26,942 nt of DNA, taken from the IMG/VR virus record IMGVR_UViG_3300046323_000777, positions 1 through 26,942 of that record, one strand, 5' to 3'. Of the stretch, positions 5,808 to 14,181 are shown piece after piece. Source of the stretch: a virus. The notes under the pieces were generated by a model that saw only the letters and a list, made by a program, of their open reading frames with translations, made no database searches and was not told the origin of the DNA. Position numbers and translations under genes: made by a program. How positions within the stretch are numbered: position 1 is the first letter of the stretch; the number at the start of each line of letters is the position of its first letter.

Positions 5808-6261
5808 AATACGTACCTTCAATAACTTTTTCACTGTAATTTTTACCTCCTACGATTTTAACAGTAGTAACAATACCTTTGTAAGTATCATATATTTTTT
5901 TTGCTGTATCCAAATCGTTAATGCCTTCTATTTCCAATATTTTAAGACCAGCATTTACTTTTACTCTATATTCTTCATCATTGCTGTATTTTTTATGTAA
6001 CGGGCCATTCCAATCAACAGAAGAGCCATTTTTTTCATAATCCCTTGCAAGATCGATACTTTCTGAATCGACAAGAACTTCACCCGATTCATCCATGTAA
6101 TTAAATACAATGGCGTAATCCCATGCCCTTAAAGCATGTTTTAATGCCCTATATTCTTTTTCATATTGACCATCTTTGTTCCATACACTACATGGACATT
6201 CAGTATCAATTCCAAAAAGTAATGCCTTTGCTTCTTCAAATTTTGCTTTTTCAAATTTCAT
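5800..6261 (-). CDS. Uncharacterised early protein
   Basis: 153 residues from ATG 6261 (MKFEKAKFEEAKALLFGIDT). The frame extends back to 6342, but a promoter with TACCTTTG at 6312-6319 lies inside that extension, and the start of transcription should be near 6306, so an internal ATG (6261, or 6282) is more likely. The sequence is acidic with motifs CPCSVWNKDGQY and RAWDYAIVFNYMDESGEVLV. I recognise no domain. It is translationally coupled to the following 53-residue gene. Confidence 0.55.
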   Translation of the reverse strand: MKFEKAKFEEAKALLFGIDTECPCSVWNKDGQYEKEYRALKHALRAWDYAIVFNYMDESGEVLVDSESIDLARDYEKNGSSVDWNGPLHKKYSNDEEYRVKVNAGLKILEIEGINDLDTAKKIYDTYKGIVTTVKIVGGKNYSEKVIEGTYYE

Positions 6262-6311
6262 AATCTTTTGTTTTTTCTGCATCGCAACCTTGCTAAGCAT
6301 TTTTGTTGCTG

Positions 6312-6342
6312 CAAAGGTACGTCGGTTTAGTTTCATTTCCAA
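6312..6342 (-). promoter_or_regulatory. Early promoter
   Basis: Minus strand: TTG (6340-6342), 20 bases, TACCTTTG (6312-6319). It supports a downstream start for the gene ending at 5800. No operator resembling O1-O3 overlaps it. Confidence 0.55.
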
Positions 6343-6370
6343 ATATTTTACAAATTATTTTTGTTTTTTT

Positions 6371-6892
6371 TTAGGAAATGTTTTTAGTGTCCGTCTTTTT
6401 CAGTATTCGTTTGATCCTTTTAGTATCAAGGTCGATCATGTGGTTGGCTAGCAGTGTAAGACCTTGATCTATGTCTTGCTCTGGTTCGGGTTCATCTTCT
6501 GCCATTGGGATTGGGCTATCGGCGGTGGGGTTTTGTAAGTAAAAGTTGATAAGATCGCACAAATCAAAAGGCAGCCCAAAACGACTATATAGGCTCACCA
6601 TAAAAGCACTACATTGTTCATATTGGGTATCAGGGAAAAATGGGCCTATGTTGTAGCCTTCTCCTTTGGATTGGTCGCCCCAAATACCAAAAACCCTCCA
6701 GCCTTTTTTTGCCGTGGATATTTCAACTACTGGAGTAACTTCTAGGGCATTGATTATAGAGTTGGGTATTTCTATTTTCATGGATTGTAATCGCTCTTGA
6801 ATCTCTGTATCTAGGGCAAAGAATCTTTTTTGAAGATCATCGCGGAGACGTTCGTTTACGAATTTGTGAAAAATTTTTATGTTATCTTGCAT
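6371..6892 (-). CDS. Uncharacterised early protein
   Basis: 173 residues from ATG 6892 (MQDNIKIFHKFVNERLRDDL), one base after the stop of the upstream gene; the longer frame from 7105 would overlap that gene in another frame and is rejected. N-terminal helices, then a compact segment with Gly and Trp (KKGWRVFGIWGDQSKGEGYN), then an acidic tail (AEDEPEPEQDIDQ). The acidic tail followed by a basic end (TKRIKRILKKTDTK) may serve protein or DNA contacts. No family recognised. Confidence 0.6.
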   Translation of the reverse strand: MQDNIKIFHKFVNERLRDDLQKRFFALDTEIQERLQSMKIEIPNSIINALEVTPVVEISTAKKGWRVFGIWGDQSKGEGYNIGPFFPDTQYEQCSAFMVSLYSRFGLPFDLCDLINFYLQNPTADSPIPMAEDEPEPEQDIDQGLTLLANHMIDLDTKRIKRILKKTDTKNIS

Positions 6893-6893
6893 G

Positions 6894-7265
6894 TTATTGA
6901 TGTGTTGTGATGAACAAATAAGATTTTGCGGCTGCTTCCGCGGGGTTTTCGTGGACAAAACTGGGAAGGTGGAGCAGCCCACAAAACCAATCTTCGCCCT
7001 CTCGTGACAAAATGTATTTATCGGGCAATAGTTCGGTGGCTGATGCGGCATAAGACCAGCCCTCTGTATTAAACAGTGCAAGTGGAATACTCCAATTATC
7101 GGCATTTAGACGTTTGCCGTATGGAATACCATCACTACTATTAATGCCTGAGATAAGATATGTCCCACCATTTTCGGTGTACCATATTTGACCTACTGAA
7201 AATGCTGGCTGTTGAAACCCTGCGTCTTTTATTTTTTGCGACGTTTCGTGTGTGGTTACGTGCAT
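6894..7265 (-). CDS. Small phage protein (AGFxxPxFxxGQxWY type)
   Basis: 123 residues from ATG 7265 (MHVTTHETSQKIKDAGFQQP). The next in-frame ATG upstream (7322) would overlap the 43-residue gene; the shorter start matches the usual beginning of related Bacteroidota phage proteins (T-x-E-T-x-x-x-L/I-K-x-A-G-F then GQxWY), as I remember them. Later segments contain NTEGWSYAASATELLPDKYI. The function of that group is unknown to me. One base separates it from the next gene, so both are probably on one message. Confidence 0.6.
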   Translation of the reverse strand: MHVTTHETSQKIKDAGFQQPAFSVGQIWYTENGGTYLISGINSSDGIPYGKRLNADNWSIPLALFNTEGWSYAASATELLPDKYILSREGEDWFCGLLHLPSFVHENPAEAAAKSYLFITTHQ

Positions 7266-7305
7266 TGTGTTGATGATTGTGGGCGGTGTTAGCCGCCCGT
7301 GTGAC

Positions 7306-7437
7306 TTAGAGAATATGAACATGTTTATAGAGCCATATACAGCCGATAATTAGAAAAGAAATTACGGCCAAAATTCCAATTATTGCGCAAACTAAAAGGC
7401 AGCCCCAAGGGCCATCGCCTATTTTACCTCCGTCCAT
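7306..7437 (-). CDS. Small single-pass membrane protein (43 residues)
   Basis: A short frame from ATG 7437 begins MDGGKIGDGPWG and continues into a 25-residue hydrophobic helix (CLLVCAIIGILAVISFLIIG), ending WLYKHVHIL. It fills a gap between two genes on the same strand and has the composition of a genuine membrane peptide, with positive charges only after the helix. It neighbours another tiny membrane protein at 7450. A role in membrane perturbation or superinfection control is possible. Confidence 0.6.
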   Translation of the reverse strand: MDGGKIGDGPWGCLLVCAIIGILAVISFLIIGCIWLYKHVHIL

Positions 7438-7449
7438 GTTTTTGTATTG

Positions 7450-7641
7450 TTATTGTAAACGAAAAAGAATGTAAAGTACTAAGTATATTACAAGTACTAG
7501 CGCAAACGTAGCGTATGCTGGCATCAATACGATCCACCACGGCCATGTGATATACTTGAGTAGTTTAAGTGCGATAAAAAGGAGTGTTAAGGCTCCTGAG
7601 AAGGTTAAGGTTTGAGGGGTTACTGGATTTTGACTAGGCAT
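7450..7641 (-). CDS. Two-pass small membrane protein (transmembrane Fragile-X-F-like)
   Basis: 63 residues. Two hydrophobic segments, LTFSGALTLLFIALKLLKYI and WWIVLMPAYATFALVLVIYL, are joined at TW-P-WW. This is the pattern of the small phage proteins often labelled transmembrane Fragile-X-F protein: L-T-F/L-x-G-x-L-T-L-x-F-I-x-L-K-L, then W-x-W-W-x-V-L-x-P. That name comes from automatic annotation; the biological role is not known. The gene lies in the early run between the antirepressor-like gene and the 43-residue membrane gene. Confidence 0.7.
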   Translation of the reverse strand: MPSQNPVTPQTLTFSGALTLLFIALKLLKYITWPWWIVLMPAYATFALVLVIYLVLYILFRLQ

Positions 7642-7665
7642 GTGATTTGTTATTTTAAAAGTGAA

Positions 7666-8181
7666 TTAGTTAAAATCAAAAGACAACTGATTAGGCTCTG
7701 AAACCTTAATGACTTCGATTGTATCTTTGATGGCCTTTATCTGAGCGTTCAACTCTTTGCGCTCGTTCTCGAGGCCAAGCAATTGATTCTCTTTTTCTAG
7801 GATCAGAATCAGTTTCTTTTTCTGCTGTACAGGTTCAAGAAAAAATTTGTCGTAGATAATGTTATAAACCTGCTCTTGGTACTTAATAAGTTGCTCTGTG
7901 GCTTCAGGTCGAACTTTCCTGGCATCAATACAAAATAACCAACCAAAGAAATATTTAAGTGGTAAAGTAAGCATTTGATAACGCTTCCCATCGCTTCCAG
8001 TTGTGGTGTTCTCCACCATAACTGAACCCAAAATTGGATGGTTTTTCAAGGTTGAGACTTGGCTCGAATGGTCAATACCAAGCACCTCGCAGATTGGTTT
8101 AATAGGGATAAATACTGTTTCGCCTTCTTGTGTAAAATTAATTTCAACTTCGTTGATGTTTATTAAATTCATGTTGTCCAT
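7666..8181 (-). CDS. Phage antirepressor-like protein, P22 AR N-terminal type
   Basis: 171 residues. Residues 5-115 match the P22_AR_N domain pattern: a strand-turn with VFIPIKPICEVLGIDHSSQ, then LPLKYFFGWLFCIDARKVRP and a helix EQLIKYQEQVYNIIYDKFF. The rest is a coiled coil (KKKLILILEKENQLLGLENE ... IKAIKDTIEVIK). P22 Ant binds and inactivates the prophage repressor. Here the repressor at 14557 has no self-cleavage domain, so an antirepressor would be a natural induction switch. Many proteins with this domain have other or unknown roles, so the target is an inference. The coiled coil suggests oligomerisation. Confidence 0.8.
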   Translation of the reverse strand: MDNMNLININEVEINFTQEGETVFIPIKPICEVLGIDHSSQVSTLKNHPILGSVMVENTTTGSDGKRYQMLTLPLKYFFGWLFCIDARKVRPEATEQLIKYQEQVYNIIYDKFFLEPVQQKKKLILILEKENQLLGLENERKELNAQIKAIKDTIEVIKVSEPNQLSFDFN

Positions 8182-8223
8182 TTTGTTGAATTATGTTTAT
8201 AATGTGAATTGATTTGTTTTGAT

Positions 8224-8502
8224 TTAGAAACAATTAGGTTGCTTGAACCCACTACGATTAGGACTATCCTTGTACTCTTGCCTTTTTACATTACATAATG
8301 GAATAAAGCACCTCAAATGTTCTACAACGAATGAGTTATCTTTCTTTATAAAACGCGAGTACCTAGTAGGAAGCCCTGACTGATGAGACTTAGCGTTTAT
8401 AGATTGGTTAAGCGTCATTCTGTTATTTTCTGTCGCTATGACAATTGATCCTAAGCCGTTAATTGTGGCATACTCGGAATCTCCATGTTTATTTTTTTTC
8501 AT
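8224..8502 (-). CDS. Small hypothetical protein under its own promoter
   Basis: 92 residues, basic, no recognised domain (MKKNKHGDSEYATINGLGSI ...). It is rich in Asn, Ser and Arg and carries three cysteines towards its C-terminus. It is supported as a gene by a strong promoter 30 bases upstream (8531-8560) that shares its 23-bp box with the divergent promoter at 4123-4192. The co-regulated genes are therefore the 92-residue, 299-residue and 87-residue proteins. Function unknown. Confidence 0.55.
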   Translation of the reverse strand: MKKNKHGDSEYATINGLGSIVIATENNRMTLNQSINAKSHQSGLPTRYSRFIKKDNSFVVEHLRCFIPLCNVKRQEYKDSPNRSGFKQPNCF

Positions 8503-8529
8503 AAAATAATAGTTGTTTAAATTGATAAT

Positions 8530-8560
8530 GCAAAGTTACAAGTTTATTTGTAAAGCACAA
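8530..8560 (-). promoter_or_regulatory. Promoter with third copy of the 23-bp box
   Basis: Minus strand: TTG (8558-8560), exactly 19 bases, TAACTTTG (8531-8538). The 8530-8552 segment matches each arm of the palindrome at 4123-4192 at about 20-21 of 23 bases. TTACAA-N6-TTGTAA within it is an inverted repeat that could be a regulator site. Confidence 0.75.
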
Positions 8561-8584
8561 AAAAATATTTATTGATTTGGGATT

Positions 8585-9418
8585 TTAAAATAGAGAGTAC
8601 TGCTTTTTACACTCCAATAAAGGGTCATAGTTTAACCATATCATTTCAGATGTTACCCTTCCTTTACCTCGAGACATAGGAACCATTTTGGCATCGAATT
8701 TAATTTTGTAAAAATCGCTATAAAGGCTCTTATATAATTCACTTTCGTAGCCCGATAAAATCACTTTACCTTTTATCGACTTTAATTTATCTGCAAGTAT
8801 TACATGACCTGCTTGATTCATTTCAAACAGATAATCATTTGACGATTTGCGTACCGATGGCAAATAAGGTGGATCCAGATAAAATACAGTTTCTTTGGAG
8901 TCTAATTTGCTAATTAAATCAATTGCAGGCCTATTCTCAATTTGTATGTTCCTTATGCGATTAGAAATATCTAGCAATCCATTCACTTTAGTGTAGAAAT
9001 TGAATGGCGCATATGAAAAGTTGTTGATCACAAACTTTAGATTTTTAGACCAAGATTTGTTATTCTTTTTCCCTGCTTTAGAAATATCCATATTGACTCT
9101 TACAAAGAAACATCTTGCTCGCTCAATTGGGCATTCCGATATAGGCAGCCATGCTTGTTCAAACTCCGCCCTTGAATATGGTGTTAATTGGAGTAGTTGG
9201 ATCAACTCCATAGGATGATCTCTAAGAACTCTAAAAAAGTTTACAATATCGCCATTCAGATCATTTAGCGTTTCAATTCGAGACTTTGGTTTGTTTAAAC
9301 CTACGGCAAAACTTCCAGAGAACGCTTCTACATAGTGATCATGATCTGGGATAATATCAACTATCTTATCACACATTCCAATTTTACCGCCATAGTACGC
9401 AAATGCTATTTTCTTCAT
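8585..9418 (-). CDS. DNA adenine methyltransferase, Dam/D12 class (first copy)
   Basis: 277 residues. FAYYGGK (6-12) and the AdoMet-binding motif AFSGSFAVG (32-40) open the protein, and the catalytic motif DPPY is at 182-185, giving the alpha-class N6-adenine methylase order of the D12 family (Dam, T4 Dam, DpnM). The usual FFGGG in the first motif is changed to FSGSF, while the rest is intact. It would methylate adenine in phage DNA, possibly GATC, but the target cannot be read from the sequence. There is no endonuclease next to it, so it is an orphan enzyme, probably for protection from host restriction or for replication control. ATGA overlap with the 88-residue gene upstream. Confidence 0.92.
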   Translation of the reverse strand: MKKIAFAYYGGKIGMCDKIVDIIPDHDHYVEAFSGSFAVGLNKPKSRIETLNDLNGDIVNFFRVLRDHPMELIQLLQLTPYSRAEFEQAWLPISECPIERARCFFVRVNMDISKAGKKNNKSWSKNLKFVINNFSYAPFNFYTKVNGLLDISNRIRNIQIENRPAIDLISKLDSKETVFYLDPPYLPSVRKSSNDYLFEMNQAGHVILADKLKSIKGKVILSGYESELYKSLYSDFYKIKFDAKMVPMSRGKGRVTSEMIWLNYDPLLECKKQYSLF

Positions 9419-9681
9419 AATTCGAGTTTTGATTGATGATTAAGAAATTGATGGTATGAAACATCGAGTAAGCAGCGACCTTGGTATTTTTTCGCATAAT
9501 CGTACCAGCGCATCATCTTTTGGCAGTATTCGTGTGCGTCATCATATCCAAGGTATTCTGCTACTTCGGAGAATTTCCAGTCGATAAATCCGCGCTTGCG
9601 TTCAATCCACTTGGATGGATCAGCCTTACAAGCGCGGATATAATCTACTGGATCAATTGGCGGATGCAGCGGATCGTTCAT
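9415..9681 (-). CDS. Small hypothetical protein
   Basis: 88 residues, soluble, rich in aromatic residues (DWKFSEVAEYLGYDDAHEYC). Its middle resembles a small helical domain with an EVAEYLGYD helix-turn pattern, which could bind DNA, but this is weak. It overlaps the methylase start by four bases and the upstream 175-residue gene by 29, so the three are translated as a unit. Not recognised. Confidence 0.6.
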   Translation of the reverse strand: MNDPLHPPIDPVDYIRACKADPSKWIERKRGFIDWKFSEVAEYLGYDDAHEYCQKMMRWYDYAKKYQGRCLLDVSYHQFLNHQSKLEL

Positions 9682-10180
9682 CGTTTATGGCTTTTTCATA
9701 TCGTTTGAATGCCGTTATTGTTATTTCCTCCATGTCGGATGCGGGCTTGTAGGTGGCTCTATCATCCACCATAACCAAACAGAACTCATTCCCGAACAAA
9801 ACACCGGCGCGGCGCAAGAAAGCGTGTTCGACAAATTGATGTTCGAAGTTTACTAATTTGTTCAATTCGCCAACGGAAAGGACTGGGATCGCCTCCATTC
9901 GTTCTATACAGTCTTTTGTTGCTGCGCATTTCTTAGGCATGTAATACCCCGTTTGAGTACTGGAAATTGATACCCGTTTCCATTTTACTGGCACATCGGT
10001 TTTAAGTTCAAACTTAAACCCAATCGGAGGCCCCGATAAATGATCTTGCGAGAAACTGGCCGAGGCTGCATTGTATTCGCTGAGTAGCGAACGGACATCG
10101 GCTAAGGATGCTTTTAGCCGAGCCTGAAAAGACTTTAAGTCTTGAAATAATTGCGTGTTGTTATTGACTATGTAGTACAT
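9653..10180 (-). CDS. Uncharacterised early protein
   Basis: 175 residues. An N-terminal helical stretch (LFQDLKSFQARLKASLADVR) is followed by a beta-rich part with GYYMPKKCAATKDCIERMEA and ends with KRYEKAINDERSAASAN. It sits six bases after the SSB gene, suggesting involvement in DNA metabolism, but I see no catalytic motif. No family recognised. Confidence 0.6.
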   Translation of the reverse strand: MYYIVNNNTQLFQDLKSFQARLKASLADVRSLLSEYNAASASFSQDHLSGPPIGFKFELKTDVPVKWKRVSISSTQTGYYMPKKCAATKDCIERMEAIPVLSVGELNKLVNFEHQFVEHAFLRRAGVLFGNEFCLVMVDDRATYKPASDMEEITITAFKRYEKAINDERSAASAN

Positions 10181-10185
10181 ATCTT

Positions 10186-10638
10186 TTAAAATGGCAAATC
10201 ATTGCCGTTTGTGGCTGGTTCTGAAACGGGAAATTCCTCGGAAAGTGGTACGGGTTGTGTTGTGGCATTGGATGGGCTACTACGTTGAGTAGATTGATCC
10301 GGTTTGTTGGTACTCAGTAACCGAACCGTATCTACTTTCAGGTTCAGGGATACGCCTATGCCTATGCCTCCTTTTTCTGCTTTGTCGTAGGTAGTAGTGG
10401 TGAGCGTAGAACCTTCTACTACAACTAGAGTGCCTTTTCGTAGGTACTCCAATACTCCAGTAGTTTTAGTAAAGTAAGAGCAGTTGTACCAAGTGGTACG
10501 TTCCTGTCTGTTTCCTGCCTGATCTTTCCATGACTCGGTAGCGGCTACTGAAAAGTTAATAGCGGTATCACCGCTGGTAAATGTGCGGGTACTGGCATCT
10601 TGGCCAAGGTATCCGATAATGATGTGTTTTTGATACAT
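10186..10638 (-). CDS. ssb: Single-stranded DNA-binding protein
   Basis: 150 residues. The first 110 form an OB fold with typical SSB segments (GYLGQDASTRTF, INFSVAATESWKD, RTTWYNCSYF, YLRKGTLVVVEG). The disordered tail is rich in Ser, Thr and Pro and ends GNDLPF, the acidic-hydrophobic tip that recruits replication partners. It coats single-stranded DNA during phage replication. It is encoded just beyond the candidate origin and the primase-helicase, forming a replication module. Length and layout are normal for the family. Confidence 0.95.
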   Translation of the reverse strand: MYQKHIIIGYLGQDASTRTFTSGDTAINFSVAATESWKDQAGNRQERTTWYNCSYFTKTTGVLEYLRKGTLVVVEGSTLTTTTYDKAEKGGIGIGVSLNLKVDTVRLLSTNKPDQSTQRSSPSNATTQPVPLSEEFPVSEPATNGNDLPF

Positions 10639-10700
10639 GATAATGTATGTTTGATGATGAAAAAATGAAGGGATTTCAAAACACCCCCCTTTGTTTTTTT

Positions 10701-10910
10701 TGGACTTTTTTACTGGACTTCTGGACTTTCCTTTGTAATTGCCTCATAATCAATTACTTATTTAGTCCAAAATCAGTCCAAAACGTATTCTAAAACTGGA
10801 CTGATTTTGGACGTTTTGAACTAATTGAAAAACTGGACTGGTTTGGACTGATTTTGGACTGAATAACTTACTGATTTACAATGAGTTATAAAGGTTAGTC
10901 CAAAAGTCCA
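10701..10910. repeat. TGGACT repeat array, candidate replication origin
   Basis: Between SSB and primase, 379 bases without a gene hold seven TGGACT (10701, 10714, 10722, 10797, 10834, 10844, 10855), one TGGACG (10808) and four inverted AGTCCA (10764, 10775, 10897, 10905). Several neighbouring copies are 10-13 bases apart, about one helical turn. Past the array at 10911-10980 the sequence becomes very AT-rich, with a run of alternating TA, as in DNA-unwinding regions. Position between the replication genes and repeat layout fit an iteron origin. The same repeat recurs at 16326-16400. Confidence 0.7.
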
Positions 10911-11017
10911 GCGTTTTCCTTTTTTTTTAATAGGGTACTTGTTTATAAAGAGAGATAGTATATATATTATATGTGTTTTCCCTTTAAGTTACTGATAATC
11001 AAATAGTTATAGTGATT

Positions 11018-14000
11018 TTAGTACGGTGTTTGAGCAGTTACCACCGTGTCTTTGAATACCTTCTCACCGGGGTTTTGGGCTTCAAAGTTGTGATTTGCCA
11101 CCAAAACAAACTCTGAACCGTTCGTTTTTATCCTTCCATCGGGACCAGCGATGGGGTTATAAAGGAATTTTGAGTACTTTGCGTAGAGTTCGCACTTTGT
11201 CTTTATTTTTTTCGCGTCCATAAATCTTCTCTCATTTGGGTATTGAGCAAAGAAATCTTCCAAAACGCGAGTCTTTTCTACGATTCTGTTGAGCATAAAT
11301 CCCTCCACAAAGTAGGTGTCGGCGAAATCGAGGAAGTCTTCGCCGATTTGTTGGCGAAGTTTACGGCGATCAATATCATTACTTTCTATTGCGTAGCGGC
11401 CTAGATCGCTGTATTGCATATAGACTTGTATGCAAGTGGCCATCAGGTTGTAGTACAGGTTCCATTGTTTGTGGTTCCAGTCGGTGAATAACTGGTGGCC
11501 AAAGTAATGGGAAGGGGTACGGTGTTCATTAAAAAAGTTTGAAAATCCAAGGTAGTACTGGCGGCGTTTGAAACTGTTTCCTTCACCATTTAGGGAGTGG
11601 TTGGTGGTGAGTGTAAATATGGGAGCCGGTATGGTGATGGGCGCGCCTTGGAAAGGCTTTACCCGGATGAATTGAGTTATTTGTGAGAATAATAGTTCAA
11701 AATCGAAGTTTACCCGAATGTCATCAAATACGATTTCCCTTGTTCTTTCATCCACGCCGTGGTATAGGAACTTATCGTTTTTAAGATCTGCTGTTTTACC
11801 ATCCACTACAAACATAGGTTGGCAGTGCGTGGTGGCCATCGCGTAAATAGATTTACCACTACCGCCTTGGCTTTTGCCGACTGCGCTTTCTGTGCCATCC
11901 ATGCAGATGATTGCCCGCTTGTTGGATTCATCGCGGTAGTGGCGCAGTTTGTAGCCCCAAGCAATCATCTTTGTAACGATGTGCATCTTCCAAACCGATA
12001 ATTCAGAAGATGAAATGGTATCCGGTTTCTCTTTTGCAAAGTATTTCATTACTCCATCGGAGTCACGAAGTAACTCATACAGTTTCTCCCAGTGAAAAAG
12101 GGAGGTGCATCGGATATAGTCGTATAACTCCGCACCTTCTTTCCCGTTGCACTCTGGGGCTTCTTTTATATTCCATCCATTAGGGTCTTTGGTGACCTTT
12201 ACCATTGGGTGGCCGATATACTGTGCATCAAAGTTGATGACTTGGTTTTGCCAAATTGTGCCAGCTAGTTCGGATAGTGGCCGCTGCTCAATATTGTCAG
12301 CGGTGATGATCCAGTAACAGTTGTTAAAAACCATAATCTGCTGCTCTGGATTGGGGGTAATAAAATCGGGGTGATGCTCGAACATATAGTTCAAGTTATT
12401 CGGCCCTAGAAATTGTGTGTTACCTCGTAGGAGCATTTGTACTACGTCGCTCCGGTCTTCCTGAGCAACTGAGTTTTCTGCAAACTCCACTACGTATCTT
12501 TGAATCCACTGCGGCGTAATATCTGCGATGAGGTGGCTTTCGCGGCGTACTGTGCGGTAAAGTCCGGGAGCGTACTGATACAGGCCAATGCCACGGTTGA
12601 AAAGGAATTTGCGGATTCGGTCGTAATTGAACTTGCATTCCCGTACCCATCTTCCACCACGGCCCAAGTATTCATCTACGTCCCAGAACTTCTCAGCAGG
12701 AAGAATCTGCTGCGCCATCTGTATTTCTTTAGTGTCGGCGTTGTAGAAGTAGGTCACCCTTCCGTATTTGAACTCACCTATTGTTTTGAGTTTTTCAAAG
12801 TGTTTTGCGAAAAACTTCTGTGGGTCATCTAGTGACCACATCTCGGATAGTTGGTATTCAGATACCCGGAGCGGGTGGATATTGGCAGCCGTTACGAACT
12901 CTCCAGTACCTTGCGCGGATGTGATAGCAGTGGTAATGTCTTCAAATAGTTTTCCGGGTTGGTTTAGAGTCTCCAGTCCTTTGGTTTCGAGATCGAGCAA
13001 TAGATCATCCATTCCTTTGAACTGGTCATCTTTGCCTGTTGCTAGAAAAATACGGAGGTCTAATCCTGAATTGCGGTATCCGTAGAAATACTCCCTAAAC
13101 TTCTGTACTGCTTTAAAGAATGTGCGTGGACGGCTGTCGACTGACTTGCCTGTTGTAGCGGTGATCTGTTGCCAATCCGCATCTAATACGAAAACGACCT
13201 CTTCTACTTCGCATCTTTGAACGAGTAGTTCAAACGTGCGGGGCATGTCGGTATTAAATGCCAGGTTATGGATTCCCATAATCCCTACTGTTGGCATTCC
13301 GTGAAGGCACATTTTGTCCGCCTTTTTTTCACCTTCAGTAATGAATAAGGTTTTGATCTTAGTAGAGGTTTGGTAGCCTTTAATGATCGACATAGGCAAC
13401 CAAAGGTGGCTTCCTGAATCGTAAGGGCTACGGTACTTTACTGGTTTACCATCGCGGTCAAGGTGTAGGTCTGGGTATTGGTAACGTACCCGGATGAGGT
13501 CTTTTGCTTTGCCTTTCTTTGGTGTATATTGAATAGGCTTGCAATCTAACCCGATATAGTGTAGCACCATATCGTTACCCTCAGCCGTAAACTCACCTCC
13601 ATCTTTCATAGTCCCGGCTTGGTACCGATTGATCTCTTTGAATTGGCCATTCCCAAACGGTATGGGGCATACCTGGGCTTCGTTGGGAATGCCGGAGTGC
13701 TTTAGTTGAAGGTCACGGAAAGTGACTTTTTTCGCCGCTATTTCCTCATTGGCTTCTTTGTTTGTTTTCGGTTTTTGTTCTGGTATGGTATAGTGGTATT
13801 CATTGGCCAGCCAAGTATATGCTTCCTTCCAATCCTTTTTGTGCATTACTTGAAGGATAGATGCACCTCCTTTCCCTGCTTTGTTGCAATGGAAGCATTT
13901 GAAAATGCCTTTTTTCGAGCCTGATGCGATGATTTCGAGTCCATCTGCTGCATTGCAAAGAGGGCAATCATAGAGGTGTGTGTTTTTTCGAGCCTTGGGC

Positions 14001-14092
14001 GACTCTGTGGATATCCTCTTTTGTACATCCGCTGTGTCGGTAGAGAGTTCATCAATCGCTGAGCGATCTTCCTTTGATATAAATTTAGCCAT
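11018..14092 (-). CDS. Primase-helicase with zinc finger, TOPRIM and SF3-like ATPase
   Basis: 1024 residues. Zinc ribbon: C43-x2-C46 and C66-x2-C69 (CPLC...CFHC). TOPRIM-like segment: FITEGEKKADK (E253) and VLDAD (D304, D306), which bind the metal ions of primases. C-terminal ATPase: Walker A GGSGKS (743-748), Walker B VFDD (788-791), sensor TTNHS (829-833) and arginines 843-844, as in D5-type or superfamily-3 phage helicases. One polypeptide would thus make primers and unwind DNA at the fork. The candidate origin lies directly downstream of its stop codon. Length is in range for fused phage primase-helicases. The domain assignment is strong, but whether the enzyme primes or only unwinds is untested. 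Confidence 0.9.
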   Translation of the reverse strand: MAKFISKEDRSAIDELSTDTADVQKRISTESPKARKNTHLYDCPLCNAADGLEIIASGSKKGIFKCFHCNKAGKGGASILQVMHKKDWKEAYTWLANEYHYTIPEQKPKTNKEANEEIAAKKVTFRDLQLKHSGIPNEAQVCPIPFGNGQFKEINRYQAGTMKDGGEFTAEGNDMVLHYIGLDCKPIQYTPKKGKAKDLIRVRYQYPDLHLDRDGKPVKYRSPYDSGSHLWLPMSIIKGYQTSTKIKTLFITEGEKKADKMCLHGMPTVGIMGIHNLAFNTDMPRTFELLVQRCEVEEVVFVLDADWQQITATTGKSVDSRPRTFFKAVQKFREYFYGYRNSGLDLRIFLATGKDDQFKGMDDLLLDLETKGLETLNQPGKLFEDITTAITSAQGTGEFVTAANIHPLRVSEYQLSEMWSLDDPQKFFAKHFEKLKTIGEFKYGRVTYFYNADTKEIQMAQQILPAEKFWDVDEYLGRGGRWVRECKFNYDRIRKFLFNRGIGLYQYAPGLYRTVRRESHLIADITPQWIQRYVVEFAENSVAQEDRSDVVQMLLRGNTQFLGPNNLNYMFEHHPDFITPNPEQQIMVFNNCYWIITADNIEQRPLSELAGTIWQNQVINFDAQYIGHPMVKVTKDPNGWNIKEAPECNGKEGAELYDYIRCTSLFHWEKLYELLRDSDGVMKYFAKEKPDTISSSELSVWKMHIVTKMIAWGYKLRHYRDESNKRAIICMDGTESAVGKSQGGSGKSIYAMATTHCQPMFVVDGKTADLKNDKFLYHGVDERTREIVFDDIRVNFDFELLFSQITQFIRVKPFQGAPITIPAPIFTLTTNHSLNGEGNSFKRRQYYLGFSNFFNEHRTPSHYFGHQLFTDWNHKQWNLYYNLMATCIQVYMQYSDLGRYAIESNDIDRRKLRQQIGEDFLDFADTYFVEGFMLNRIVEKTRVLEDFFAQYPNERRFMDAKKIKTKCELYAKYSKFLYNPIAGPDGRIKTNGSEFVLVANHNFEAQNPGEKVFKDTVVTAQTPY

Positions 14093-14145
14093 GAGAATAT
14101 TTTTTGTAAAAATAGTCTGCTGGTATGCCTTTTATTTAGGACATT

Positions 14146-14173
14146 TGCAGACCGATTATTGCAGACCGATTAT
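14146..14173. repeat. 14-bp direct tandem repeat
   Basis: TGCAGACCGATTAT occurs twice in a row in the 89-base gap between the first early gene and the primase gene; an inverted AGTCTGC lies at 14114. It may be a protein site in front of the primase gene. Confidence 0.75.
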
Positions 14174-14181
14174 GAATAATA

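Noticed and set aside
11819-13924. Several frames of 60-110 codons antisense or out of frame within the primase gene
   Set aside because: They are shadows of the 1024-residue protein with no domain or promoter support.
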